DNA from: Pelodera strongyloides
Taxonomy: Eukaryota; Nematoda; Chromadorea; Rhabditida; Rhabditidae
Length of the DNA stretch: 64,000 nt
NCBI GenBank assembly: GCA_036852015.1
Contig: JAANDG010000348.1
Span: forward strand, 90,088 to 154,087
Direction: 5' to 3'
Part shown: positions 49,353-60,424 of the stretch, piece by piece
How positions within the stretch are numbered: position 1 is the first letter of the stretch
How the letters are laid out: every line of letters starts with the position of its first letter
Made by a program: the position numbers and the translations under genes
Notes under the pieces: model-generated
The model's input: the letters and a program-made list of their open reading frames with translations, nothing else
Databases searched by the model: none
What the model was told of the DNA's origin: nothing

Positions 49353-50487
49353 GAGAGTACTTTGTGAAGTATTTTACGAAAATGATCCGAGTTATGGTCA
49401 AAGCCTGTCACTGCAATTGCAATCCAGCAAAATGCAATATTCTCGGAAAACGATGCATTTCAAGCGTGTGAAAATCCACTCTTCATCATCGATTTTATTC
49501 ACTTATGCGTAGGAAATTGAACATTTCCGTTCAGTGACTATGACTACTTCTATAGGTCTATAGTTCTGCTATATTGACAAAGCCTGTGCAATACGTTTCA
49601 ATGATTCAATGTACGTAATAAATGTCATGTTGCGTTTGTTATAAACATTCCCGATAGCAAATAACTCTTTTTCTTTGGAGAGTTACTGGCTAAAATAGTA
49701 CTAATTTAACTGACCATTTACTGGAGATTTCGGTGATTGAAACGGGAGTGGGGCAGAGTTTAGTTTATACGATTGCACAGGCACACACTCCCTGAAACCA
49801 CGAAATAAAGTTCACGCAGTAGAACGGTCTAATTTTTAGCATACAACATATGGGACTAAGGCGTACAACATGTTATACTGCTTTATAGCGGATGGTATAC
49901 CTCTATAAAGCAGCAGTACGCTGTTGGGTCTCGGGCCACTCATGCGGTTCGCAGAAAAACATAAACAAAAACTTCCATGCCCCACTTTATGGAGGTTCAA
50001 AGTTCAAAGAGGGCATCTTATCATGTTTTCTAGCCCTACAGCCCTACGGATGTATATACGTACCTCGATGTCTCCGTATTCAGTCCAGCAAAATCCGCGC
50101 ACACAGAGTCGTAACTAAAATATCTTTGTTTTACAAATGTGCTAATTTTGTGAAATTTAGGCGGCGAATAAACAAAACACAACCAAATGGTACCTTTTAT
50201 CAATTATTATTTTTATATATGTTTGAAAAAAGTTGTGTTTTCTAAAGAATATACAGTGGTTGATGAATGATATGTAACACTGATAAAACTCTGCACAATC
50301 GCCGCACACGCAAAAAAAAGTGTCTAGGACCGTGGGCGTGGGTGCGCCATAGCCATAGGCGCGCCATCTGAAATGTATACCTTTCCACATCCTAGAAGGA
50401 TCGGCCCGCGCAAACCCAATTTTTTTTTTTGCTCTACTGGTGTACAGGTTTTTTTTGCACGGTGAAAGCATAAGAAGCGGCTGGTGC

Positions 50488-50659
50488 ATACTGGCGGGTT
50501 TTTGAAACGCATCGAGTACACCAGCACTCTGATGCAGCTTATGCAAATGAACATAAATTAGAATAAAAAATCGAGCTAAATTCGAGCAAATTAACATAAA
50601 TACGCAAGACTGCAGTTGTCCATGATGCGTTTCAAAAACCGGCCAGTATTTCGCTTTAA
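50488..50659. mobile_element. MITE, family B, upstream of the sulfotransferase start
   Basis: Right end GGCCAGTATTTCGCTTTAA lies 22 bases before the acceptor (TTTTCAG at 50675-50681) of the first coding exon. The left terminus is eroded. Confidence 0.75.
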
Positions 50660-50683
50660 TTTTAATTTCTTTCCTTTTCAGGT

Positions 50684-53600
50684 ATGATAGCTGAAACAAC
50701 AGAGCTAAGTGATAAGTTGGAAACTCCTCAAGATGATTATTATACAGCGGATGAAAGCCTATCAAGCGCACCTCTATACTTCTTTTATCTAATAATCAGC
50801 TCGTTAATATTTATCCGACTACGAGATAGTGCAGTTTACGATAGGATGTCGATAATGGTTTATTTGGCCGAGCTTGAGAATAGCTACACGGCTAGAAGGT
50901 AGAGTAATTGAAAATTTATCCAAATTTCGAATAATTATTTTAAAAATGTCGAGAGTCGACGAAAAAAAACTGTCATCAACTGGTCGCTAAGTCAGCTAAG
51001 TGGCTGCTAAACAGTTGGTGACTGGACGTGAAATGGTTTTTATGTGGGAACCGCTTGACGATCGGTTATGTACGATTTTTCTTTGGTATCAGGGGCTCCG
51101 TAATTTCCAGCAATGAGTAGATCTGTCTAGTGCATAATTAGAATAACTGTACCAGAGGAAAATTATTGTCACCTCAAAATGATTGTGATACATCGGGCTT
51201 CAGGAGAGTCAAAATTTCTCCCGGGTATATCTTTTTGACATAGGAAAATGGATATTCAATTTAGGTTAGATCATCAACTACCCTTCGAAATCAAATCGAT
51301 ATTGGAGAATTCATCTGAGCGCGGGGCCATTACGAAACCATTTGTGCCAATGTTTCCAGAATATCTAGTAAGGAATTACGTTCACTTCTTCTTTTTTAAA
51401 GCGAAATACAGGCCGGTTTTTGAAACACACCGTGGACAGCTGCATTCTTTTGTATTATGATAAGATGCTCTACTATAGCTCTAATTTTTATTCTAAATTA
51501 TGTTTGTTTGCATAAGCTGCATAAGAATGCTGCTACTCGATATGTTCAAAAACCGGCCGGTATTTCGCCTTAACAATAAGTTAAGTGCGATTTCATAAGT
51601 GTGACGGGATTCGAACTAGGGATCTTCATCTTACTAGCCCACACCCCTACCGCCTAGGCTAGGCTTCCACATCATGTAGTTATTTAGTTTTTGTCACATT
51701 CAGTCATCATATAAGTAGTCGCGTCATCATATAATTAGATAGTTGTTATCCTTTCCTTTCCCTCTAGCTAAAGAAAAAAAACATAATCTTTCCTTCATAC
51801 AAAATAATACGGTAGGCGATAAACATCTAGTCTAGAGAGCTCACGTTAGCGCTAGACTTTAGCATAGACAGACGAAACACAAACGATGATTGATTATTGA
51901 AGCAACGTGAAACGTGAAAAGGGTGATGTGTGGCGTCGCTGTGGACTGCTGTGTGACGCCACAAAAAAAAATAATTACGCTCAGGGCTCAGGAGTGACCG
52001 CTCACCCAAAAGTGTGCGTACTGTGCGCGGCAAACTGGCAAACTTTTCCTATACATTAATTGTGTCGTGTATGGCTGTGAGACGCCGCATTGCGGAGGGG
52101 CAGAAAAAAATTGTAAAGAATAAATAAAATTTCAGATCGCTAAGAAACATAAGCTATCCGTCTGTCTTATTCCCAAGAATATGTCGACGCTGTTGGTTCG
52201 TCAATTGTTCTTTTTGTTTCTGTGCTTTTCTGTAGTGTTTGCACAACATACTGCTAAAATGTTTGGTAGCAGTAATCAATTGGTAGTGGTTTAGTTACGA
52301 AGTACTGAAAGCAAAATACCAGCCGGTTTTTGAAACGCATCTCAAATATCAGCATTCTTATGCAGTTATGCTAAAAGGGGTCTATTGGGGTCTATTTTTT
52401 ATACAAATTTATGCTCATTTGCATATGAAGCATAGGAAAGCAGGGAGTACTCGATGCGTTTCAAAAACTGGCCGGTATTTCGCTTGAAGTCCGCAATGGG
52501 CACAGCATACTGTAACTCAAGGTCACTGGGCTAATTAATTGCACAACTGTGAAGCAACGTACACGCATCGAATGGCCAACAAATTTAGTCATAGCAAAGT
52601 TAAATTTTTTCATTTCAGTCAGCTATTTTCTGCCTAATTAACGAGCCCAATAAATTCAATAAGAAAATTTATGAAGAGCGGGACAGGTAAGGTTTTAGTT
52701 ATTGTATTTCCCTCATTCATGTGGTTTGTGAAACTTATGCTACCATACTGATTTAATTCAATGCTTTTCGCATGGAGAAATTCGGCTTATTTTGTATAAG
52801 TGTATCATATGTACATTATATGTACATTGCTTTCTCTTCATCATATTACCTCGGTGTTATTTAACAAATAAAAAATAAAAATCTTCAATTTTTTTTTGTT
52901 TCAGATACTGTAACATTCCGTATCGCTATCAAAAACTCGAGCAAGTGAAGGCGTATTTCGACAATGCTCCGAACATGCAGAATATAGTTTTCGTCAGAGA
53001 CCCTGTAGAACGGTTTCTCTCAGCATTTCTAATGCTATGTTCAGGGTGGGCTCGTCGAGAAAGCGTTTTTGTATTTGCATAATCCTACAACCGTTGGTGT
53101 TTTTTGTGTCGCTAAGTACATCACGACACTAAAAAAAGCAATATTATGTAGCATTTTTACGATGTTCGAAGTCTGTTCACTAATTAATGTGCATATTCGT
53201 CGATGTGCGGCGTACTGCACGATGACGAAGAAAAACGGTATGCTCGAGCACACATTCCACAAATCACGTGCCATATCACTCTAATTTCCCAGGGAAGATG
53301 GACAAAAGTGTTTCGACTGTGAGATCGATGACATGGACTGCATAGCAGAAAGGCTTCCAAATATTTTTGATGACTGGTCAACAGGCAAATATCCCATGGA
53401 TACGTTTCTATGGCATTTTTCACCACAGAATTGGCAAGTGTTATATTTTCTGCATTCTTACGGTAGACAAGCCTGAAATGGCGGTGCCAATATATATATA
53501 TGCAGCAATACCGAGGGTGGTTAGTTCAAGGTTCAAGAGTTCAAGCTAGTGCTCAAAGCCTATGCCCGATGATCTCTAAAAGACAGCTATACACGCTGCC

Positions 53601-53965
53601 GTCGACCGAAAAAAAACTTCCAATTAACGTGCCCATATCCCGCGCGAAGCGGGGTAAACACGCGGTTGACACGACTTGTATGATACCATGAAGATACGGT
53701 CCGGCTGTCGAAGCCTGCCGACCTCGTCTGCTTACGTCGCTCGGTGATTTTGCACCCGGGCCGCCGTCGACAGAAATAAAGTCACATAAAAAAGTTGTAT
53801 CATAGTGCTTTAGGCATTGCGACTTAAAACATCGTCTCGATAAGTATTACCTGGTTGATTATTCGCCACTGCGAGAAGAAGAAGTGACTACAGAATTAAC
53901 ACAGATACTTTTGGAAGCCGACGTTGACAGGAATCTGACGAGTAGTATAAGAGAGGTAAGCTGTC

Positions 53966-54002
<37 letters not shown>

Positions 54003-54893
54003 TTATTACATCAGGGAGATGCGCACAAAAGCCAACACAGCGTAAAAAGTTTGAAAAGCAAATGAGGTCTATTGAAAGGAGATAAGGACATAAAGTAGAA
54101 TTTTTGGGACTTATAACAAGAGCAAGCACTACAAACCCAGTAGCTGGACACTATCGGGCACACGGGCATAACACACATAAGCGTGCACAGACCCACGTGA
54201 ATTACTATGAAAAATGAAATAAAAATGTTTAATATTATGCTACTGCATAAAAGGATGACTCAAGGCTCAAACATTCAATCTAGCGCTTAAAGCCTCAGAC
54301 ATGTTCCACGCTGATAACAAGCGATTTAGACGACAAGCACAAGATCCACAGGCCATATTCACCACTCCGATTCCCGCGGGGAACTAGTCCCTAGGGCAGA
54401 AAATATCATTCTAATGAGAGACACGCAGAGAAAAAGACGGGGAATTCCCCATTGGGGAACTAAGTAGTGAATATGGCCTCAGATGACAGAGTGCTCCGTC
54501 CTTTGACTCTAGGGAAGGGATCATGAGAGATCTAGTGTTCGAAAGTATTAGTCTGCATTCACTATGGCAATGCTTCATTTTGTGTCAGTGTTCCGGGTGT
54601 AGGGCCAATTAAAATGTTTTCTAGGCTAGTATTTGGTAGTTCTAACACATATATTATTTCTAATACATATGTCATGAATTGCCGAAGCGCTGTTTCGCCA
54701 AAAAAATTATAATTTACAAATAAAATTTCAGCAAATGACCTCCGGCGAAACAAATCATCAAACGGCACATCTTGTAAAAAGGGATGGTTTTGCCCGCAAA
54801 CTATATGGATCAAAGAAAATACTACGAATTCTCGTGCGAATATTTTACTACGATTTCATCTTATTTGGTTATCCGTTTCCGGAAATTGTATAA
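50684..54893 (+). CDS. Golgi carbohydrate sulfotransferase, Sulfotransfer_2-like (350 aa, eight exons)
   Basis: Exons 50684-50898, 51244-51367, 52136-52195, 52619-52686, 52905-53045, 53293-53433, 53814-53955 and 54732-54893 total 1053 nt, all phases consistent. The protein has a short N-terminal cytosolic part, a hydrophobic anchor at about 31-46 (LYFFYLIISSLIFI) and a lumenal catalytic region, as in type II Golgi enzymes. Residues 114-131 (KKHKLSVCLIPKNMST) are the 5'-phosphosulfate-binding loop. FVRDPVERFLSAF near 185-197 is the 3'-phosphate-binding motif of PAPS sulfotransferases. HFSPQNWHCDL and the YYDFILFGYPFPE end are typical of the nematode branch. It should move sulfate from PAPS to a glycan; the acceptor is unknown. 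Intron 6 begins GCAAGT, the only non-GT donor. The start follows a TTTTCAG acceptor, so trans-splicing is likely. Confidence 0.92.
51396..51573. mobile_element. MITE, family B, in sulfotransferase intron 2
   Basis: Termini TTAAAGCGAAATACAGGCCG and CCGGCCGGTATTTCGCCTTA. The middle is inverted relative to most copies (TAATTTTTATTCTAAATTAT). Starts 28 bases after the donor. Confidence 0.8.
51596..51672 (-). repeat. tRNA-derived sequence (SINE or tRNA pseudogene)
   Basis: On the minus strand TAGCCTAGGCGGTAGGG fits an A box and GTTCGAATCCC is a perfect B box, with tRNA-like spacing. The T-stem does not pair and no acceptor stem forms, so this is not a working tRNA. Antisense in sulfotransferase intron 2. 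Confidence 0.5.
52306..52487. mobile_element. MITE, family B, in sulfotransferase intron 3
   Basis: GCAAAATACCAGCCGGTTTT and AACTGGCCGGTATTTCGCTT are inverted ends; the middle contains TTTGCATATGAAGCATAGG. Confidence 0.75.
53966..54004. repeat. (ATA)n microsatellite
   Basis: About 12 trinucleotide units just after the donor of sulfotransferase intron 7. Confidence 0.95.
54349..54482. mobile_element. MITE, family E, second copy
   Basis: GGCCATATTCACCACT at left and AGTAGTGAATATGGCCTCAG at right. The interior ATTCTAATGAGAGACACGCA is the reverse complement of the 38.2-kb copy. In sulfotransferase intron 7. Confidence 0.7.
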
Positions 54894-56046
54894 TATTATT
54901 GTGCACTTTTTGGTTTTCACTAAAGCACAGTTTTGTTAACCTTTAGAAAATGATATATAGAGTAGACTCCCTCATATTTCATGTACAGAATCTCAATGAG
55001 CTTATATTAGGGTGTTGCAGTAAAAAGCAACCTGAATGAATAAAACGCCAAAGATATTGTACCACACTACTCATTCAAATAAAAATAATATTTATTTTTC
55101 ATACAATTTTCATAATGCAACAATGAATTACTCAATGAAGAAAAAAAAAATATGTTGTGGTGCTAAGTTACTGTTAATAAACAATTCAACCCGATGTTTT
55201 TAATTAGACAGGATGAGTCAGAACATTTTTTGACGTACCGCTTGACTACTGCTGCGGTACGCCAGTTGTTTTATAAATTTGAGGTAGTTTAATTTTTGAG
55301 CATGCTCCTGCCCCGAGGAGCAAAGACAAGTAAGTTAGTGTAATTTTCGTATTGTGAAAAGTGTAGGCAATACTATCAATATGAAATATTCAAAAAGGTG
55401 CAACGCCTCGTGACCGCACCCCTTTAAGGTAAGGTGCCACTCATGTACTGTACGTGCTGCTGCGGAGTACCAAGTTTCCGAGTAAATCCAAGTATCCTTT
55501 TATTGCGGTCATCTATAAAAGTGAGTGGCAAGAAAATTAACACATCGAAACAATAAGGGAAGTTCGGAAACATTCATTTGTTACTCACTTATGTTTGAGA
55601 AGAATTTCGTATTATTCTACCGCAGTTATTGTTTGAGTTCTGAATTTGTCTAAACAATTCGCATGTCCCATTTTTCGTTTGTTTTGTACGCAATAAATTA
55701 TTGCACAATGCAACAAGTGGATAACAAAACAAAGTGATGAGTTTTATCATAACATGAAAAAATTTAGAATAACATGAAAAAGTTTCTGTAACAAAGACAA
55801 AGTTTACCTTTATCAAAAAACGTTTACGAAGAAAAAACCTACTCATGAGCACGAGAATTCGACTAATTGTAAGAGATCAGGAACAAAATGAGTATGGAGA
55901 GCAGCATAAATAAGCAGCAGGTTAAAATACAACGTGCTGATAAATAGTTAGAGAACGACAAGATATGACGTATATTCTAGGATGGTACATCGTAAACTAT
56001 GATTTAGTAGAATATACGAACAGTGAATTGGCGTAATTCAAGTATG
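54894..56046. other. Intergenic region after the sulfotransferase
   Basis: AT-rich; AATAAA at about 55038 could be a distal polyadenylation signal. No gene or clear repeat seen. Confidence 0.4.
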
Positions 56047-58505
56047 TGGACTGTAGGCACGCCGATCGCCCACAACATGTTGTCCAATGAGTCCAATATG
56101 AGCCAGAACTACTGAAAAATGAGATAGAATACGAAGCTTCTAAAGCGATTATAGAAAACACATAGTGACTTCATTTCCTCGCACCACCGACATAATAATA
56201 AACAATCCAGTCCGGTAATCGAGCGAAAACTGTACCACCGTCTTTGACTTACCAATTACAAAGTTAATGTTGTGTGGGCTACTTTCAGGCAAAACAGTAC
56301 ATGGGCTACATTCGGGCGTTGGGTGGCCGGCCTGGGCTACATCTGGGCAAATGGGCCTTGTGGCGCGACCAATTACGCGATCAAATCGCGCGCTTTCTAT
56401 GGGACTTTATGTACTGAATATATTTTAATTTACCGCCGATACAGTAAATCCACAGAAATGCCGCTTCGAGTGAAATTTCATTTCAAAAATACGTCAGAGC
56501 TCTTTTTGAGCTTTCTGTTCAACACACACATGGAAGTAAACTACTAAACGTGTCACTCAGAGTTGCAAAGAAAGTTTCATAAAATCAAATAATGGTGCAC
56601 ACTAACCAAAACCACGCAGCAGCAGATGGAACTTCTCATTGGCGACAAACGGGATGGGAGTTTACGTCGAGAAGATGCATCGAGGCATCATCGTCCAACG
56701 AAGTCACTGAAAACAAAGAACAGCAGAACAAAAAACGGCAAAGTACTAACTCTCGCTCTCTATCCTACGTCTAACTAAACTCCAAAACCTAATAACCAAA
56801 TCTCAGATGCATCTCGACTATCAACGTCACACTCAAATCAAAACTCAAGCTGCTCCAACTCAAGCTGGACTGTAGGCACGCCGATCGCCCACAACATGTT
56901 GTCCAATGAGTCCAATATGAGCCTGAACTACTGATAAATGAGATAGAATACGAAGCTTCTAAAGCGATTATAGAAAACACATAGTGACTTCATTTCCTCG
57001 CACCACCGACATAATAATAAACAATCCAGTCCGGTAATCGAGCGAAAACTGTACCACCGTCTTTGACTTACCAATTACAAAGTTAATGTTGTGTGGGCTA
57101 CTTTCAGGCAAAACGGTACATGGGCTACATTCGGGCGTTGGGTGGCCGGCCTGGGCTACATCTGGGCAAATGGGCCTTGTGGCGCGACCAATTACGCGAT
57201 CAAATCGGAGGGCCGGCGCGCGCTTTCTATGGAACTTTATGTACTGAATATATTTTAATTTACCGCCGATACAGTAAATCCACAGAAATGCCGCTTCGAG
57301 TGAAATTTCATTTCAAAAATACGTCAGAGCTCTTTTTGAGCTTTCTGTTCAACACACACATGGAAGCAAACTACTAAACGTGTCCTCAGAGTGCAAAGAA
57401 AGTTTCATAAAATCAATAATGGTGCACACTAACCAAAAACATGCAGCAGCAGATGGAATTCCTCATTGGCGACAAACGGGATGGGAGCTTACGTCGAGAA
57501 GATGCATCGAGGATCATCGTCCAACGAAGTCACTGAAAACAAAGAACAGCAGAAAAAAACGGCAAAGTACTAACTCGCTCTCTATCCTACGTTCTAACTA
57601 AACTCCAAAACAAATACAATTCAGATGCATCTCGACTATCAACGTCACATCAAATCAAAACTCAAGCTGCTCCAACTCAAGCTGGACTGTAGGCACGCCG
57701 ATCGCCCACAACATGTTGTCCAATGAGTCCAATATGAGCCTGAACTACTGAAAAATGAGATAGAATACGAAGCTTCTAAAGCGATTATAGAAAACACATA
57801 GTGACTTCATTTCCTCGCACCACCGACATAATAATAAACAATCCAGTCCGGTAATCGAGCGAAAACTGTACCACCGTCTTTGACTTACCAATTACAAAGT
57901 TAATGTTGTGTGGGCTACTTTCAGGCAAAACTGTACATGGGCTACATTCGGGCGTTGGGTGGCCGGCCTGGGCTACATCTGGGCAAATGGGCCTTGTGGC
58001 GCGACCAATTACGCGATCAAATCGGAGGGCCGGCGCGCGCTTTCTATGGAACTTTATGTACTGAATATATTTTAATTTACCGCCGATACAGTAAATCCAC
58101 AGAAATGCCGCTTCGAGTGAAATTTCATTTCAAAAATACGTCAGAGCTCTTTTTGAGCTTTCTGTTCAACACACACATGGAAGTAAACTACTAAACGTGT
58201 CACTCAGAGTTGCAAAGAAAGTTTCATAAAATCAAATAATGGTGCACACTAACCAAAACCACGCAGCAGCAGATGGAACTTCTCATTGGCGACAAACGGG
58301 ATGGGAGCTTACGTCGAGAAGATGCATCGAGGCATCATCGTCCAACGAAGTCACTGAAAACAAAGAACAGCAGAACAAAAAACGGCAAAGTACTAACTCT
58401 CGCTCTCTATCCTACGTCTAACTAAACTCCAAAACCTAATAACCAAATCTCAGATGCATCTCGACTATCAACGTCACACTCAAATCAAAACTCAAGCTGC
58501 TCCAA
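56047..58505. repeat. Tandem repeat, three units of about 818 bp
   Basis: Units begin TGGACTGTAGGCACGCCGAT at 56047, 56866 and 57683 (periods 819 and 817). They are nearly identical, differing by single substitutions, short indels and an 11-base GGAGGGCCGGC segment present in units 2 and 3 only. Open frames of about 94 and 60 codons on the plus strand recur in the units with indels. On the minus strand each unit has TTTTCAG, then about 40 bases, then GTAAGC or GTAAAC, an exon-like segment. Partial copies occur at 60000-60425, 60785-61030 and 61690-61965. High identity implies recent amplification. Confidence 0.85.
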
Positions 58506-58715
58506 GCCAATTCCTCGAGAAGCGGCGGTTCTCGGGGTTGAACAAGGGTACACCCCAAGTCTCAACATATTTTTAAGCTCATACCATGCGACGTTCACCC
58601 GCAAACAATGTCAAAACTCAGGCCCCAAGCCAATTCCTCGAGAAGCGGCGGTTCTCGGGGTTGAACAAGGGAGCACCCCAAGTCTCAACATGTTTCTAAG
58701 CTCAAACAAATACGA
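58506..58715. repeat. Two diverged units of the 129-bp minisatellite
   Basis: CCAATTCCTCGAGAAGCGGC then GGTTCTCGGGGTTGAACAAG occurs at about 58507 and 58629, each followed by CCCCAAGTCTCAACAT. These are variants of the units at 60.4-62.2 kb and close the 818-bp array. Confidence 0.75.
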
Positions 58716-58743
58716 AGTTAAAGCATAAACAAAAACGCACTTG

Positions 58744-59755
58744 CTTTATTCGCAGTGTCCCCAATCAGTAATTCATCAAGCGCTTGTGCAAGAACTGCAG
58801 CAGCCGTACGCTCCGCAGCAATCCGACTCTAAAAAAGGTTCAAATAGTTTAGAAAAATCCTTGGTTCGCAAGTTCACAACAACAAAGATGAAGAATGATT
58901 ATATCCACCACTACTTGACAATTCAAATTCCTAATTCCTAAATTCCTATACAAAAAGACCGCCCTGCACGAGGGAGGGCAACTCCAAAAATAATTGTCCA
59001 AAAAGGGCAAGTACAAAAAAAACAGCCGCGCAAGCCCACATCTATTCATTCTCTAGCAAAAATCAAGAATAGTAATAGTAGATATAAAAGGAAATAAAAA
59101 GAACTCAACTCACCGCTAACTGATTCATAACCTCTTCTGTTCTTCACTACCATCATCCGACATTGCATTATTCGAAGCAGAAGCACTCGCATCCTCTTCA
59201 CTTGCATCTACTTTTGGTAAAGCACCGACTCCGGAGTTACATTGTGCTGGAGTCTGGAAAAATAAAAGTTATACATATATATCCTAGCTTACTAGTTATA
59301 AAAATGTGGTGCAGTATAGCACATGGATATACATACAGTGTAGCTGTGTAGCGTTAGAGTTCAATAAAAAGTTCCGGTCTGAACGTTCACTAGTTCACGT
59401 ATTATTCGGTTCAGAGTCTGAACCGAATAAAGAAGTGAACTAGGGAACAACAAAACGACATTATATCCTGTTTATTTTACAATGCATCATAGATTGTTCC
59501 CAAGCCCAGACGAAAACTAGCGTTTCATAAAAGAAACTAAAAACCTGACAAAGTATACGGAATAACGGAATTCAGATTCAACTAACATCTGACTCGTCCA
59601 CGGCCTCTTCTCTTTTCTCTCCTACTCCTACGCCTTCTTCTGACACAGTATCGGTATCCGTATCCGAAGACTCCTCTTCACTTGTGTCTTCATCACTTCA
59701 TCACAGTCAGACTGACCAGCTGAACCATTAGTTCCCTCATATCCGATGCAGTACG
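58744..59755 (-). pseudogene. Exon-like segments of a broken acidic protein gene
   Basis: Three minus-strand segments look coding and have splice signals. 59755-59587 encodes YCIGYEGTNGSAGQSDCDE, then after a frame jump EDTSEEESSDTDTDTVSEEG. 59253-about 59115 encodes TPAQCNSGVGALPKVDASEE with a frame jump before EEVMNQLA. 58832-58744 encodes SRIAAERTAAAVLAQALDEL and LIGDTANKA. The first jump equals an 8-base duplication (TGATGAAG twice): removing one copy restores the frame. The product would be acidic, then helical; I recognise no family. Either a decaying gene or assembly indels in a real one. Confidence 0.4.
59400..59432. repeat. Perfect palindrome
   Basis: TTATTCGGTTCAGA and TCTGAACCGAATAA face each other across one base, between two GTTCAC/GTGAAC half-sites. 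Confidence 0.5.
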
Positions 59756-60424
59756 CTAGAAAGAACAAAGCAATTCAACGAATTGCTTCTCAACTTGTCA
59801 CTCACACCTAGATAAACACCACTCGAAAGATGGACACGTGAATCAGAACAGATGCATAAATGCTGGATGGATGAATCACTAGCACCATCAATGCCCGAAG
59901 CGGTAGGTTAAAAAGTCAAATTCAATACTAAAGGTTAGAATATAAACAAGCGACGAATAACTGAAAAACTAAAAACGTCCATATATAAATATATATATAC
60001 ATTAGAATCAAGTAAATCCACAGAATTGCCTGCTTCGAGTGAAATTTTATTTCAAGAAATACGTCAGAGCTCTTTTTGAGCTTTCTGTTCAACAAACACA
60101 TGGAAGTAAACTACTAAACGTGTCACTCAGAGTTGCAAAGAAAGTTTCATAAAATCAAATAATGGTGCACACTAACCAAAACTACGCAGCAGCAGATGGG
60201 ATTTCTCATTGGCGACAAACGGGATGGGATCTTACGTCGAGAAGATGCATCGAGGCCTCATCGTCCAACGAAGTCACTGAAAACAAAGAACAGCAGAACA
60301 AAAAACGGCAAAGTACTAATTCTCGCTCTCTATCCTAAGTCTAACTAAACTCCAAAACATAATAACCAAATCTCAGATGCATCTCGACTGTCAACGTCAC
60401 ACTCAAATCAAAACTCAAGCTGCT

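Larger units (their letters stand above)
48393..50683. other. Divergent intergenic region sorb-1 / sulfotransferase
   Basis: About 2.3 kb holding the likely promoters of both genes, two GA tracts (48980-49100 and 49288-49352), a diverged TTATACTGCTTTATAGCG repeat end near 49870 and a family B MITE. An open frame at 48548-48700 (+) with a CTGCGCAG acceptor-like start reads QRDSQLSEPGKSVAKAQ onward and could be a lone exon. I cannot link it to anything. Confidence 0.45.

Noticed and set aside
50157..50771. 204-codon minus-strand frame
   Set aside because: It covers a family B MITE and the antisense of the first sulfotransferase exon; it has no recognisable domain.
51596..51672. Functional tRNA gene
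   Set aside because: B box is good but T-stem and acceptor stem do not pair.
54562..54813. 83-codon minus frame
   Set aside because: Antisense of the last sulfotransferase exon.
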